From Adiantum capillus-veneris (taxonomy: Eukaryota; Streptophyta; Polypodiopsida; Polypodiales; Pteridaceae), in NCBI GenBank assembly GCA_014529385.2, contig CM043952.1, forward strand, positions 70,501,299-70,565,298: a DNA stretch of 64,000 nucleotides, in the 5' to 3' direction. The stretch's first letter is position 1; each line of letters starts with the position of its first letter. A program made the position numbers and the translations under genes. This document shows positions 22,421 to 32,090 of this stretch, one piece after another. The notes beneath the pieces are model-generated. The model was not told the DNA's origin. It saw nothing but the letters and a program-made list of their open reading frames with translations, and did not search any database.

Positions 22421-22631
22421 CAACATCAATCCTTGCAGCAAGACCTGCAACATCCTCAACATTGTCTGCATCCTCAGAACCATGACGTACATCAATGCCC
22501 TGCACAATATTACAGATACCCTTTGACAAAAGAACATGTTGCATCATGTAAGCCCACATAGGGTAATTGTCCCCATCCAATCTATTCTCATCAGCAAACA
22601 TCTTGAACGCATCTGTGTTGTTGTCGGCCAT
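22421..22631 (-). pseudogene. copia A gag, N-terminal half
   Basis: Starts at ATG 22631 on the minus strand (MADNNTDAFKMFADENRLDG, then NYPMWAYMMQHVL), the N-terminus of a Ty1/copia gag. It runs into the giant element at 22420 and continues at 290-1. Before the insertion this part looks intact. The same N-terminus is seen in copia B (near 63,460) and copia D (near 42,600). Confidence 0.85.
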
Positions 22632-22982
22632 ATCAAAGGCCTGCACCTGATGTGAAAATTACCCAAAAAGAGGTGAAATGAAGCAAGAACAACACGTTCT
22701 ATATAGCACAAACCGTAGAAGACTGTAACAGACTTGTTATGCAAAAAAGGCACTGACAGAAATTCTACACAAAATGACAAAATAGCATGTGTAGTACTGC
22801 CTGTAGTAGTGTAAACAAAGGCCGAAATGTGCTCGAATAAACTGAGCTCTTCAAGACTCTCCAATATATTTGTAGACCTGCGAACGCTCGCTAAAGCTCA
22901 CAAAAATTGGAGAAAGTGAGCAGGCGTGTGCTGGAGCTGCTGGCAACTAAGACCAGGAGGACGCAACCTGCTTTGATACTAA
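22632..22982 (-). other. Leader and PBS of copia A
   Basis: Untranslated leader between gag and LTR. At 22968-22982, read on the minus strand, ATTAGTATCAAAGCAG is a two-mismatch version of the copia initiator-Met tRNA PBS (TGGTATCAGAGC) and abuts the LTR. Nothing else is seen. Confidence 0.65.
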
Positions 22983-23212
22983 TTGTTAAAACTAGGGCTG
23001 CAAGAAAACACACACAGCTTGGAGAAGATTAAGGAAGCTCAAGGCATACAATAGAAAGTCTATTACTTAGTGTGCAATGGAAAGATAAGTTAGCCCTAGA
23101 GTGATGGGCGTATATACAATGCATGGGGGAAAAAAACTCCTAGTGAGGGAAAAAATGCCCCGACGGTCCTAAGTATGTTCACACACATCACTACCACATG
23201 TATATGGTAACA
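22983..23212 (-). repeat. copia A LTR, 230 bp
   Basis: On the plus strand it begins TGTTAAAACTAG and ends GGTAACA (TG...CA), next to the PBS. A second copy follows at once. A related LTR is at the right window end (about 63,800-64,000) and a plus-strand one lies near 42,192. Confidence 0.8.
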
Positions 23213-23217
23213 AATAT

Positions 23218-23447
23218 TTTTGAAATTAGGGTTGCAAGAAAACACACATAGCTTGGAGAAGACGCAGGAAGCTCAAGGCACACAATAAAGAGTGTATTAC
23301 TTAGTGTGCAATGGAAAGATAAGTTAGCCCTAGAGTGATGGGTGTATATACAATGCACGGGGGAAAAAAACTCCTAGTGAGGGGAAAAATGTCCCGACGG
23401 TCCTAAGTGTGTTCACACACATCACTACCACATATATATGGTAAGAT
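23218..23447 (-). repeat. Second, tandem copy of the copia A LTR
   Basis: Direct repeat of 22983-23212, slightly diverged, separated by a few AT-rich bases. It ends where PPR sequence begins. Two LTRs head to tail suggest recombination between elements or an insertion into an existing solo LTR. Confidence 0.75.
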
Positions 23448-23449
23448 AT

Positions 23450-23706
23450 CTTTCTAGACCTGCTCCTATTGTGCGTATCCCACGACCAATGTATTCCAAT
23501 GCTTTGCATTCATTGAAAATAGCCTAGAGCTTAGCTTGTTGTGCACATCCCGCAACCAGTGCATTCCAAAAGGAGAAATCCCAAACAGGAAGCTCCTCAA
23601 GAGCTTTTTGTGCTTTCTCAAGTGCACCACATTCGGCATACATATCGACCAAGGCATTGCCAAGCACGACATATTTTTTTTATCAATAGCCTGTGACTAA
23701 CAATAT
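23450..23706 (-). pseudogene. PPR gene fragment, left of gypsy insertion
   Basis: Minus-strand translation gives P-L-S type PPR sequence (ALVDMYAECGALEKAQKALE, then FWNALVAGCAQQ). It is broken by stops and interrupted at 23706 by the gypsy element. Its continuation (KIQHDIVS-like) lies at 33613 onward. PPR proteins bind organellar RNA; this one is not functional. Confidence 0.7.
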
Positions 23707-25204
23707 TGATGCATGGTTTTTAGGACCCCTTCTGAAGATGCAATAAAGGCACAGTCAGTTGTTGGGGAGATGAGGATACTCTAGTCCAAGGGATCTCGAA
23801 AGAGAAGAAAAATCTACTTCACAAGCACCAAAGAGTAAAAAGTGCCATGGACAGAAGATACGTGGGAACGAGCTCTTATGCATGCCTACAACCTATATCT
23901 TACAGAATAGCCCATTCTAGGTGTGAATTTCTAGTAAAATTTACACGAGGATGTTTGTGTGGACTCACAGCACAGCATAATCCGTTTTCACTTTTTTACC
24001 GACAGTAAATATTTTTTACCTACAGTAAATATTTTTCACCTACATGGTAAATACAAATCCCTTTTTACCTACAGTAACTTTTTTTACCCATGGTAAATAT
24101 TTTTTACTGCACCATAAGTATTTGGTAGGTAACAATTCACTGTTACTAGAAGCAGTGATTGGGCATCAACAATGTAGTTACAGGAGGAGAAAAGGGGAAA
24201 ATCTTATGGTAAAGGTGAGTCAACAGGGATAAAGACTTTTGAGTTGAAAAGAGACATGCTGATTTTTTCAAAGAACACATGTCAAAAGAAGCCATGGTTG
24301 AGGATTTTTTGAGAATTTGATATTCAAGAGGACCCAGTTGCCACCTCCCCCCCGCAGGTCCCCCCCTGACATGTGCAGAACCTCCAGTTTCAACAGCCAC
24401 CTTACCTGCTCTTAAATGCTGGTCAAGGCCTTATCCCCATGTGTCACAATAAAAAAAATCAGCATTTACCCTCCCCTCTCACATCACTCTAGAGAATATC
24501 TTGATGGTGACATATCAGGTGACCTCAATCTGTTGACCACTCTAAGCAAAAAGTAACCCCAATCAGCGGATTTAAGCATGTTTATCCCTAATCCTAAACC
24601 CTCTCAGAAACCTATATAAGGAGGCCTTCTCTCACTCAAAACGGACACTTCACCCACTTCACCAAGCAACGAAGCTATGGCGACATTACTCACAACGAGG
24701 AGCTATGGATGGAGCTCTACTCTCTCTCCCTCTAGTATGCTACATTACTAGCCCTAAAACCTAAATAAGGAGTCTTCTCTCATGCTCCATGGCCACCATC
24801 CTCGCCATCATTCTCTAAGGTATTGATGTGTTGCTAGTAGGATCATACCTACTTGCTGGGTTGATTGTTTTTGACAAGGGATTATGCCATCCTTGGCTTG
24901 CTTCTCTATATCCTTGTTATGTATGATCAGATGCCGTTGTATTGTTAAGCTGATGTCTTGTGTATATATATGCTACATAAGGTCCCTAAGCTTTGTTTCT
25001 ATGTGTTTTGCCATATGTTTTGATGCCATCATAATGCCAGAAGTCTCACTTGCCTATGTGCACTATGTGTGAGGTCCCTAAACCTCTTAATTTAGGGTGG
25101 TGCCCCCTTTGTTTTGTTCTTTGCTTGTTTGCATGAGGCGTGGTTTGTGGAGTGTGCACGAGTACAGAGGCCACCCGATTGCATTGCTCTTTTTTCCGCT
25201 ATCA
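23707..25204 (+). repeat. 5' LTR of the 9.9-kb gypsy element
   Basis: 1498 bp, TGATGCATGG...GCTATCA. At 23995-24110 a short motif close to ACCTACAGTAAATATTTTT is repeated; the copy number differs between the two LTRs. Otherwise the LTRs are almost identical, indicating a recent insertion. Confidence 0.95.
24613..24620 (+). promoter_or_regulatory. LTR TATA box
   Basis: TATATAAG within CCTATATAAGGAGG, conserved at 33016-33023 in the 3' LTR. The best promoter candidate of this element. Confidence 0.6.
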
Positions 25205-25207
25205 TTT

Positions 25208-25223
25208 TGGTGCCCCCACGGAG
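25208..25223 (+). other. PBS of the 9.9-kb gypsy element
   Basis: TGGTGCCCCCACGGAG starts three bases after the 5' LTR. TGG start and position support a PBS; I cannot name the tRNA with certainty. Confidence 0.65.
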
Positions 25224-25708
25224 GAGGGCTACACAGACCTTCAGTCCACAAGCAATGAAGATGTGCAAACTACAACATGGACGATTGGCGTGAGGAGTTT
25301 GCAAATTGGAGAACAGAAGAGGAGGAGGCTTTAGAGGCCTTAACAAATTTCATCGAGGTCTTGTTACCAGGTTGGAGTGTCATTGAAATTCAAGAAGTAA
25401 GTTCTTCTACATGCCTTGTTTGTGATCGTCGCCAACGAAGGAGAGTGAGAAGAAGAGCTTGATATACCTCTCCTCTCAACCTATGAGTGCTCCAGAAACC
25501 TCCAACGCACACGAGCTTGAAATATTCTACATCAACATACACGAAGGTACTGTGACACACATTAAGGGAAGAGAAAGCATCACCAGACCTCTCTTTCTTG
25601 AGGAGCCGACTAAGAGGAGGAAGATCACCTCTACACCTAGGTGGCCCAAGGCCGCAGCACGTGCTCAAGCGTAAGGTAACATTTGGCTTAATTTCATTAA
25701 TAAGGGAT
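25224..25708 (+). other. Leader of the 9.9-kb gypsy element
   Basis: Short overlapping frames (25277-25462, 25459-25674) of hydrophilic sequence; neither is convincing. Probably untranslated leader or a decayed start of the pre-gag ORF. Confidence 0.4.
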
Positions 25709-26245
25709 TACATGACCACTACAGGAAAGAAAAAGGCTAGTGAGCAACCAACTTCAACCTCCAAATTGCAACCACGACTCTCACCCCTAAATCCTCCTGA
25801 AGCAAAGAGGCGAAGGCTTGCCTACAAGATTGCCGCCCGTCTGCGAGTGCTCCCAGTGCACTTTGTGAATCCAGACACCACCAATCCCAAGCCAACCTCC
25901 TGTCCACGTGAAGATCACTTTGGATATTGTCCAAAGTGCTTTGGAGACCAGGTGAAAAGCCTCCCCGCCCTACCTTTGCTGCTAATTTTCAAGAAGTTAT
26001 CTCAATCTAAGGAAACTACCTTAGTTGATGATGTGCTGCACATTAATGGTGTCACTTTCATTCGTCATGCTGATTATGGTAGTAGCATCCAATTGTTGCT
26101 TGCTAAAAGGCTCAGCATTGTACAAAGTGTTGCCATCACGCCTTACGTCTTCACAGATGCATCAGGAAGAGTCGAAGTGATCCGAGGTGCTGACCTTCTG
26201 TGGCTGATCAGGCTCATTGGTCCCAAGGTGGTGCAACTAAGCTAG
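25709..26245 (+). CDS. Pre-gag ORF of the 9.9-kb gypsy element
   Basis: 178 residues from the first ATG in frame (MTTTGKKKASEQPTS). A basic patch (EAKRRRLAYKIAARLR) could be nuclear-targeting or nucleic-acid binding, and a Cys cluster (CPREDHFGYCPKC) could hold a metal. The C-terminal half is mixed alpha/beta in composition. No family recognised. An ORF before gag also occurs in the giant element, though I see no sequence match between the two. A second small frame (26262-26489, 75 residues) follows, with GTAAGT-like sequence just before it, so splicing is possible. Confidence 0.55.
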   Translation, partial: YMTTTGKKKASEQPTSTSKLQPRLSPLNPPEAKRRRLAYKIAARLRVLPVHFVNPDTTNPKPTSCPREDHFGYCPKCFGDQVKSLPALPLLLIFKKLSQSKETTLVDDVLHINGVTFIRHADYGSSIQLLLAKRLSIVQSVAITPYVFTDASGRVEVIRGADLLWLIRLIGPKVVQLS

Positions 26246-26261
26246 GCTCTTGTGTGTAAGT

Positions 26262-26489
26262 ATGGATGCCAATAATGAGAATGATGATCCCCGCATGTTT
26301 CCTTTCCATTTTGTGCGTCATATCCGTGTGAATATTTGTATTGATAGAAAAATCTTTTATCAGCAAAGAATAGCCCTGTTGTTTGGAGCCGAGAGACTTG
26401 GGGAAATCTTGCGCTCTCCTCATCCTGTCATTCTACCCTTACTAGACTATTACCATTCCTTTGATGTGTCGGTCTTCATCCTATTTTGA
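26262..26489 (+). CDS. Small ORF before gag
   Basis: 75 residues from ATG 26262 (MDANNENDDPRMFPF). It has an RHIRVNICIDRKIF stretch and an aromatic C-terminus; no recognised family. It could be the continuation of the preceding ORF in another frame. Confidence 0.3.
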   Translation: MDANNENDDPRMFPFHFVRHIRVNICIDRKIFYQQRIALLFGAERLGEILRSPHPVILPLLDYYHSFDVSVFILF

Positions 26490-26580
26490 GCTAAGTTGTG
26501 CTAAAGCTCCAAATTGTAATTACCATACTCTATTTTAAAATAAATTGGAGCTGTTTGTGTAATTGTTTACTCTCTCACTT

Positions 26581-27597
26581 ATGGCCTTCCCTAACTTTTA
26601 TGGTAAGCCTGGGGAGGTTGCTCCAGACTTTTTGGATAATTTGGAAATGGCCTTTCTGGTATCGGGAAGGGATGACGAAGCTACTAAGTTAAGGGCCTTT
26701 CCTTTGGTCTTGAGGGAAGGTGCAAAATTATGGTATCAAACTTTGGCACCTGAAGAAAGAAGAGACTGGGAGTCCTTAAAGATGGCCTTCATCGAAGAAT
26801 TTTGCCGCCATGAGCCTCCAGAGGAGATATGGAGACAACTCTTAGAGCTACGCCAAACATCACCCAATGACTATAGAAGCTATGAAGGAAATTTTTCCAA
26901 CCTGTGGGAGAAATGGCGTGCATCACTAGGTGAAGGAGAAAGGGCGCCAGAATGCCTAAAGAAGGACTGTTTCCTGGCAGGGCTTTACCCCATCCTTCAA
27001 GAAAAGGTAAAAGGTAAATTCCCAGATACCTTTGATAAAGCTATGACTTATGCAAGGGAGAAGGATAGGAAGTTAAAATTCCAAGCTCAACTACAAGGGG
27101 GAATGGAGCCTCCACCGCTAGCTCAACCTACGGCAAGGGTAGTAGCAGGGACAGGAGCAACATGCCAAGAGTCCTCTCAACAAGAATTACTTCAACAAAT
27201 CACCAATCAACTAGAGAGCATGTCCATCAATCTGGTTCAAGGTGTAAGGGCTCCCCAGCCAGGAAATGAACGAAATAGACAAGAAGGACAAAGGAAAGCA
27301 CGTGAGTACATTTGCTACAACTGTGGAGAGGTAGGTCACGGCATGTATTATTGCCCCCATCCACGACGCTATCAAGGAAATGGTAATCAAAGACGGACTC
27401 CTCGCCAGCAAGTCACTCCTCCTCGAGCTAGGCCACTAAATGGACAAAATGCACACGTGGCTCCACCAATCCAAATATTGAGACCCCCTCCTCCACCACC
27501 ACAAGCACCAGCAAAGATCCCTCCACTACCATCGGGAGGGGAGGACAGGGCTGTTTCTCTCATAAGTCTTGACAATGGTAAGGATAAAGGGAAATAA
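26581..27597 (+). CDS. gag: gag of the 9.9-kb gypsy element
   Basis: 338 residues from ATG 26581 (MAFPNFYGKPGEVAPDFL). Retrotransposon gag domain in the first half (WYQTLAPEERRDWESLKMAF, FCRHEPPEEIWRQLLELRQ), a single intact CCHC knuckle CYNCGEVGHGMYYC at about 27313-27354, and a Pro-rich tail. It forms the particle and binds RNA. It is uninterrupted and ends in TAA; pol starts at an ATG three bases later in the same frame. Confidence 0.92.
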   Translation: MAFPNFYGKPGEVAPDFLDNLEMAFLVSGRDDEATKLRAFPLVLREGAKLWYQTLAPEERRDWESLKMAFIEEFCRHEPPEEIWRQLLELRQTSPNDYRSYEGNFSNLWEKWRASLGEGERAPECLKKDCFLAGLYPILQEKVKGKFPDTFDKAMTYAREKDRKLKFQAQLQGGMEPPPLAQPTARVVAGTGATCQESSQQELLQQITNQLESMSINLVQGVRAPQPGNERNRQEGQRKAREYICYNCGEVGHGMYYCPHPRRYQGNGNQRRTPRQQVTPPRARPLNGQNAHVAPPIQILRPPPPPPQAPAKIPPLPSGGEDRAVSLISLDNGKDKGK

Positions 27598-27600
27598 AAA

Positions 27601-30600
27601 ATGGAGGAAGCTGTTGCCATGCCAATAAAGAGAGTTATGAGACAAAGAACTGATGAAATGGAAGCTTCAGAGCCGGATAAAGGGAATGAGGGTTCCTCCC
27701 AAGTGATAGGAGACAAGAAAAGGAAGAGTAGGTCAAGGAGGCACATAGGAGTAGAAGACTTTCCACTTGGGGTAGGATCCATACCTTACGACCTGGTAGC
27801 AGATGTGAGTAAGCAAGGACCAAAGATTTCATGGCAGCAACTCCTCCACCTTTCCCCAAAGATGCGTAGAACCTGGTCTAAGATGGTCAGCACCAGGAGG
27901 GCTAAGGCAAAGTCAGTTGGGTCTATTAGTGCAAGAGGCATGAAGGATATCGTGCCAGTCATTGATGTAGAGATTAAGAGACAGCGAGTCTCCAATGTGT
28001 ACGTAGATGGTGGAACCGAGATTTGTGTTATGACAGAGAGATTAATGCACAGGTTGGGTTTGGAAGTAAACGAGCAAACTTCCTTACAAGCTAAGATGGA
28101 AAATAATGTAAGGGTGGCTTGTGTGGGAAAGGTTAATGGAGTGAAGGTTTCAGCTTTTGGTGTTGCAATCTCAATTGATGCTTATGTGATCCCAACTAAG
28201 GGGGAGGGCTATCCGCTAATCCTTGGAAGACCTTGGCTTATGGCTATGAAAGCTAGGCAAGATTGGGAGACAGGTTCCCTTGAGTTGCGACCAAATCATA
28301 AGGTAGGTGGCAAGCAACAAAAAATTGTGTATAACATGAAGCAGGGTAGACAAAAAGACCTAGAGATGGAGACTTCTATGGATGAATGGAGCACAAGCAG
28401 CTGCTCTTCATCTAAGGATCAGTCATCTGAGGAGGATGCTAGCTCTTTGGAAGTCATGGGTATAATACTGCGAAACCCAGAAGGAGAAGGTGGTCAAGAC
28501 TCTCTAAACAAGGAAGAAGCCACAGGCTTAGAGGAGATGCTAGCTAAGGACCTACTAGAAGAAGAGAGAGAACCCTATTTGCAGGTACTAAAGAAGCATG
28601 CTGGCCTCTTTATAACTGATTACAAGCACATTATAGGAGTGACGGTAACCCAACACCATATCCAATTAAAGGAAGGTGCCAAACCAGTGGTGCAAAGGCT
28701 AAGGAGATTGGGGCTAGTGCAACAAGATGCACTCTTAAAAGAAGTAAAAAGATTACTCAAGGCAGGATTTATCTACCCAGTGGAAGATTCTGAGTGGGTG
28801 TCTCCAGTTGTGGTAGCACCAAAGAAAACTGGGAAGTGGAGGGTATGTGTGGATTACAAGCCTCTAAACGCAGCCACAAAAAGGGACCATTTTCCTTTGC
28901 CTTTTCAAGATGAAATACTAAATGAAGTGGCTGGTCATGAAAGGTACACAGTGTGTGATGGGTACTCAGGCTACTTCCAAATTAGAATTGCAGATGAAGA
29001 CCAAAGAAAGACTACCTTCATAACACCTTGGGGGTGTTTTGCTTATAGAGTTATGCCTTTTGGTTTAACTAAGGTCCCAGCTACTTTCCAGAGGTTTATG
29101 AACTTGGTGTTTCAACCTTACTTTGGTAAGTCCATACGAGTCTTCATTGATGATTTTTGCATTTACAGCTCTAGGGAAGTACATCTATCCAAGGTTGATG
29201 AAGGTTTCACCCGTCTGGCCCAATTGGGTGGGCAATTGAATAAAGACAAGTGCCACATAGGTGAGAGCAAGGTCACTCTACTAGGCCATGTTGTGTCTCA
29301 AGATGGTATTGAGGCTGACCCTGAAAAGGTAAAGACATTGTTAGCTTTACCTACTCCTTCAAACGTGAAGCAACTAGTCTCCTTCATTCAAAAGATTCGC
29401 TACATGGGACGATTCATACATCTCCTTTCTCAGGCAATCTATCCTTTGCAGCAGCTCACTAAACACACTACATTGACATGGAGTGAGGAGGGTGAAAGGT
29501 GCTTTCAAGAAGTTAAAACCATTTTGAGCTCATTGCCTGTCGTCCTACAACCCACATGGGGTGAATTATTCTATGTAAATCCTAGTGTAGGTCCAGAAGC
29601 TCTAGGAGTTGTCTTGATGCAAAAAGACCCAAAGACATCTCTCATGAGACCAGTCTACTTCTCTAGTAGAGTGATGACAGCTGCTGAAAAGGGTTTCAGC
29701 GCAACTGAGCAATTGGTGCTAGCTCTTAAGTTTGCAGTGGAGAAGTTTCGGGATTACTTACTTCCGAGACAATTTGTGGTGATCACAACTGAGGAGGTTT
29801 TTCCATATGCCCTACAACACATGGAATTGTCTCAAAGAATAGCAAAGTGGGTGGTGCAGCTTCAAGAGTTTGACTACACACTACAGGTAGAGGATTCCAC
29901 CCGTGCTTGTTTGGCAGATGTCCTCACACAAAGGTGTTATGAGAAGGCCAAGAAAGAGGCACCTAGTAAGGTACCGCCTATCCCGGAGCCTGAAGTTCTA
30001 CTGGGAGCACACAGTCTGTATTTTGATGGGGCTTACAAGAGGACAAAAGACAAGGCATCAGCAGGCATAGTAATATTATGTCTAGAGAAGGAGAAGATCT
30101 TTGCAAAAGAGTTTCATCTAAAAGAGGTTCATTCTAACAATGAGGCAGAGTTCCATGCCCTTGTTTTAGGGTTGCAATGTTGTCTTTCTCAGGGCATCAC
30201 AAAGCTAAATGTTTTTGGTGACTCCATGTTGATTGTTAAGCAAATGGTTGTTGTATGGGCCTGTAAAAATGACAAATTGTCTGTTAAGATGAGGGAAGCA
30301 AAGGCCTTGTTGAAAGGTTTTAAAGAAGTTCGAGTGCACTTTGTACCTAGAGATCAAAATCGAGAAGCAGATGCCTTAGCAGGTGAAGAACTACAAACTC
30401 TCATAGTAGGTGCTATCCTTGTGAAAAGTCCTTTATACCAGGGAAAGGAGGAGCTGCATGATTTACTTTACTTTCTTGAGCATTGTGAAGCACCCTCTGG
30501 TATGAGTAAAAGTGAACGTAGGTGGTTGGCAAAAAAGGCTACCAGCTATAGCTTAGTGAATGAGGACTTGTATTGTAGAGGGAAAGATGTTGTCTTAAGG

Positions 30601-30804
30601 AGAGTTCCTGCATCCCAAGAGATAAAGGATATTTTGTTTAATTTTCATGAAGGTGTGTGTGGTGGCCACTTTGCACAAGAGATTACTAGCAGAAAGATTT
30701 TACAAGCAGGGTTCACGTGGCCAAGCCTCCATCGAGATGTACAACATTGGTGCCGCACATGTGAGGTTTTGCCAAAAAGCTGGACCAAGGCGTCTTACCC
30801 ATGA
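27601..30804 (+). CDS. pol: pol (protease, RT, two RNase H domains, integrase zinc module)
   Basis: 1067 residues. Protease: YVDGGTEICVM (Asp about residue 136) and LILGRPWL. RT: WVSPVVVAPKKTGKWRVCV, VCDGYSGYFQI, YRVMPFGLTKVPATFQRF, active box FIDD (near 29149), LLGHVVSQDGI. First RNase H has YVNPS for the usual VDAS and lacks the TDH step, so it looks catalytically dead. The second, archaeal-type RNase H keeps YFDGA, NEAEFHAL, FGDSM and NREADALA. The integrase HHCC module follows (HEGVCGGHF...CRTCE). The frame ends early through an extra base in a T run near 30,767, and the rest continues at 30771-31777. Confidence 0.92.
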   Translation: MEEAVAMPIKRVMRQRTDEMEASEPDKGNEGSSQVIGDKKRKSRSRRHIGVEDFPLGVGSIPYDLVADVSKQGPKISWQQLLHLSPKMRRTWSKMVSTRRAKAKSVGSISARGMKDIVPVIDVEIKRQRVSNVYVDGGTEICVMTERLMHRLGLEVNEQTSLQAKMENNVRVACVGKVNGVKVSAFGVAISIDAYVIPTKGEGYPLILGRPWLMAMKARQDWETGSLELRPNHKVGGKQQKIVYNMKQGRQKDLEMETSMDEWSTSSCSSSKDQSSEEDASSLEVMGIILRNPEGEGGQDSLNKEEATGLEEMLAKDLLEEEREPYLQVLKKHAGLFITDYKHIIGVTVTQHHIQLKEGAKPVVQRLRRLGLVQQDALLKEVKRLLKAGFIYPVEDSEWVSPVVVAPKKTGKWRVCVDYKPLNAATKRDHFPLPFQDEILNEVAGHERYTVCDGYSGYFQIRIADEDQRKTTFITPWGCFAYRVMPFGLTKVPATFQRFMNLVFQPYFGKSIRVFIDDFCIYSSREVHLSKVDEGFTRLAQLGGQLNKDKCHIGESKVTLLGHVVSQDGIEADPEKVKTLLALPTPSNVKQLVSFIQKIRYMGRFIHLLSQAIYPLQQLTKHTTLTWSEEGERCFQEVKTILSSLPVVLQPTWGELFYVNPSVGPEALGVVLMQKDPKTSLMRPVYFSSRVMTAAEKGFSATEQLVLALKFAVEKFRDYLLPRQFVVITTEEVFPYALQHMELSQRIAKWVVQLQEFDYTLQVEDSTRACLADVLTQRCYEKAKKEAPSKVPPIPEPEVLLGAHSLYFDGAYKRTKDKASAGIVILCLEKEKIFAKEFHLKEVHSNNEAEFHALVLGLQCCLSQGITKLNVFGDSMLIVKQMVVVWACKNDKLSVKMREAKALLKGFKEVRVHFVPRDQNREADALAGEELQTLIVGAILVKSPLYQGKEELHDLLYFLEHCEAPSGMSKSERRWLAKKATSYSLVNEDLYCRGKDVVLRRVPASQEIKDILFNFHEGVCGGHFAQEITSRKILQAGFTWPSLHRDVQHWCRTCEVLPKSWTKASYP

Positions 30805-31777
30805 AAATCAGCATCCAATCAAAACCTATGGGCCATTTGAAAAATGGGGGATAGATGCAATAGGGCCACTACCTTGCACTCAATCAGAGAAGGAATACAT
30901 CATTATGGGGGTGGAGTACATGACCAGATGGGCAGAAGCTCGTCCCACAAAGCGCATCAGAGCCAAGGACATGAGTGATTTCATTTTTGAATGCCTTTGT
31001 TGTTTTTTTGGCACACCTTTGGAGATTCTCTCGGATAGGGGACCGGGATTTCGAGCTGATTTAGTCGGGCAATTGATGAGCAAGTTAAAAATCAAGCGCA
31101 GGCACTCTACACCATACTACCCTCAGTGCAATGGTCTTGTGGAAAAGGTAAATGGTCTTATATGTAAAATCATCACTAAGCAAGTGCATTTACATCCTAA
31201 GGCATGGGACAAACACCTAGATGCAGCACTTTGGGCCTACAGAACATCCTTTAAAACATCCTTGGGGTATACACCTTTTCACGTGGTTTACGGGCAAGAG
31301 GCACTATTGCCTATAGAAGTGGAGCTAGCAAGCCTCCGAGTTCTAAACGCACATCAAGAGGATAGTCAAGAGAAGCAGGTGGAAGGAAGAATCATCGATT
31401 TGGAGAGGTTAGGGCTAGATCGAGAGTCAGCAGTGAAGTACTATGCAGCCCAGGCAGAGAAGAAACGAAAGAAGTTCAATCGCAACCTTGTCAAGAAAGG
31501 TATCAAGGGAGGTTCTTTAGTGCTCAGATACGACAATCGCTTTGATCGCAGGAAGGATGGTAAGTTCTTGCTTAAGTGGGAAGGCCCTTTTGTAGTGATA
31601 CAGAGGTTCTCAAATGGTAGTTACCAACTAGGTGACCTAGATGGTAAGGTACATCAGACCCCGGTGAATGGTTGGCGATTTAAGGCCTACCAATGTCGTC
31701 TTTCACAGCCATATGCTGGTGAAATCAATGCTAAGGATGGTTCAGAGGAGAGCTCATCATATTCGAGCTCCAACTAA
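30771..31777 (+). pseudogene. Integrase core and C-terminus, shifted out of the pol frame
   Basis: Begins with CQKAGPRRLTHENQHPI, the direct continuation of the zinc module one frame over. Core: IIMGVEYMTRWAEARP (Glu where the first catalytic Asp is expected), LEILSDRGPGF (second Asp), YYPQCNGLVEKVNGLI (Glu). The C-terminal domain has FDRRKDGKFLLKWEGPFVV, a GPY/F-like barrel; no chromodomain. The frameshift plus the Asp-to-Glu change make this copy inactive. Confidence 0.88.
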
Positions 31778-32090
31778 GGTAACAATCATGTACATAGTCG
31801 TTTCAAAAAAAAAAAAAAGAGAAGAAAAAAAGAAAAAAAGAGAATGCTACCAGTGAAAGCGGATGTTGACAATGGATGGGGTATGGCTTTCAAGGGTGTA
31901 GGAGACCAGTTGTTAGTCATGGATGGATACAATTATTCATCAGAAAGGACTAAACAGGGTGCATCAGCCAAGAACGCAGTAACATGGCAAATTCAATTGG
32001 TACCAGGTGGGTAAGTATTCAAGAGAACCCTATTGTAGCACAACCTATACTAGAGGCATCAAATACCTCTAGCTTAAGGGGAGGGCTATA
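31778..32090 (+). other. 3' untranslated region and PPT of the 9.9-kb gypsy element
   Basis: A-rich stretch (31806-31850) and then unremarkable sequence; AAGGGGAGGGCTATA just before 32091 is the polypurine tract. Confidence 0.75.
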
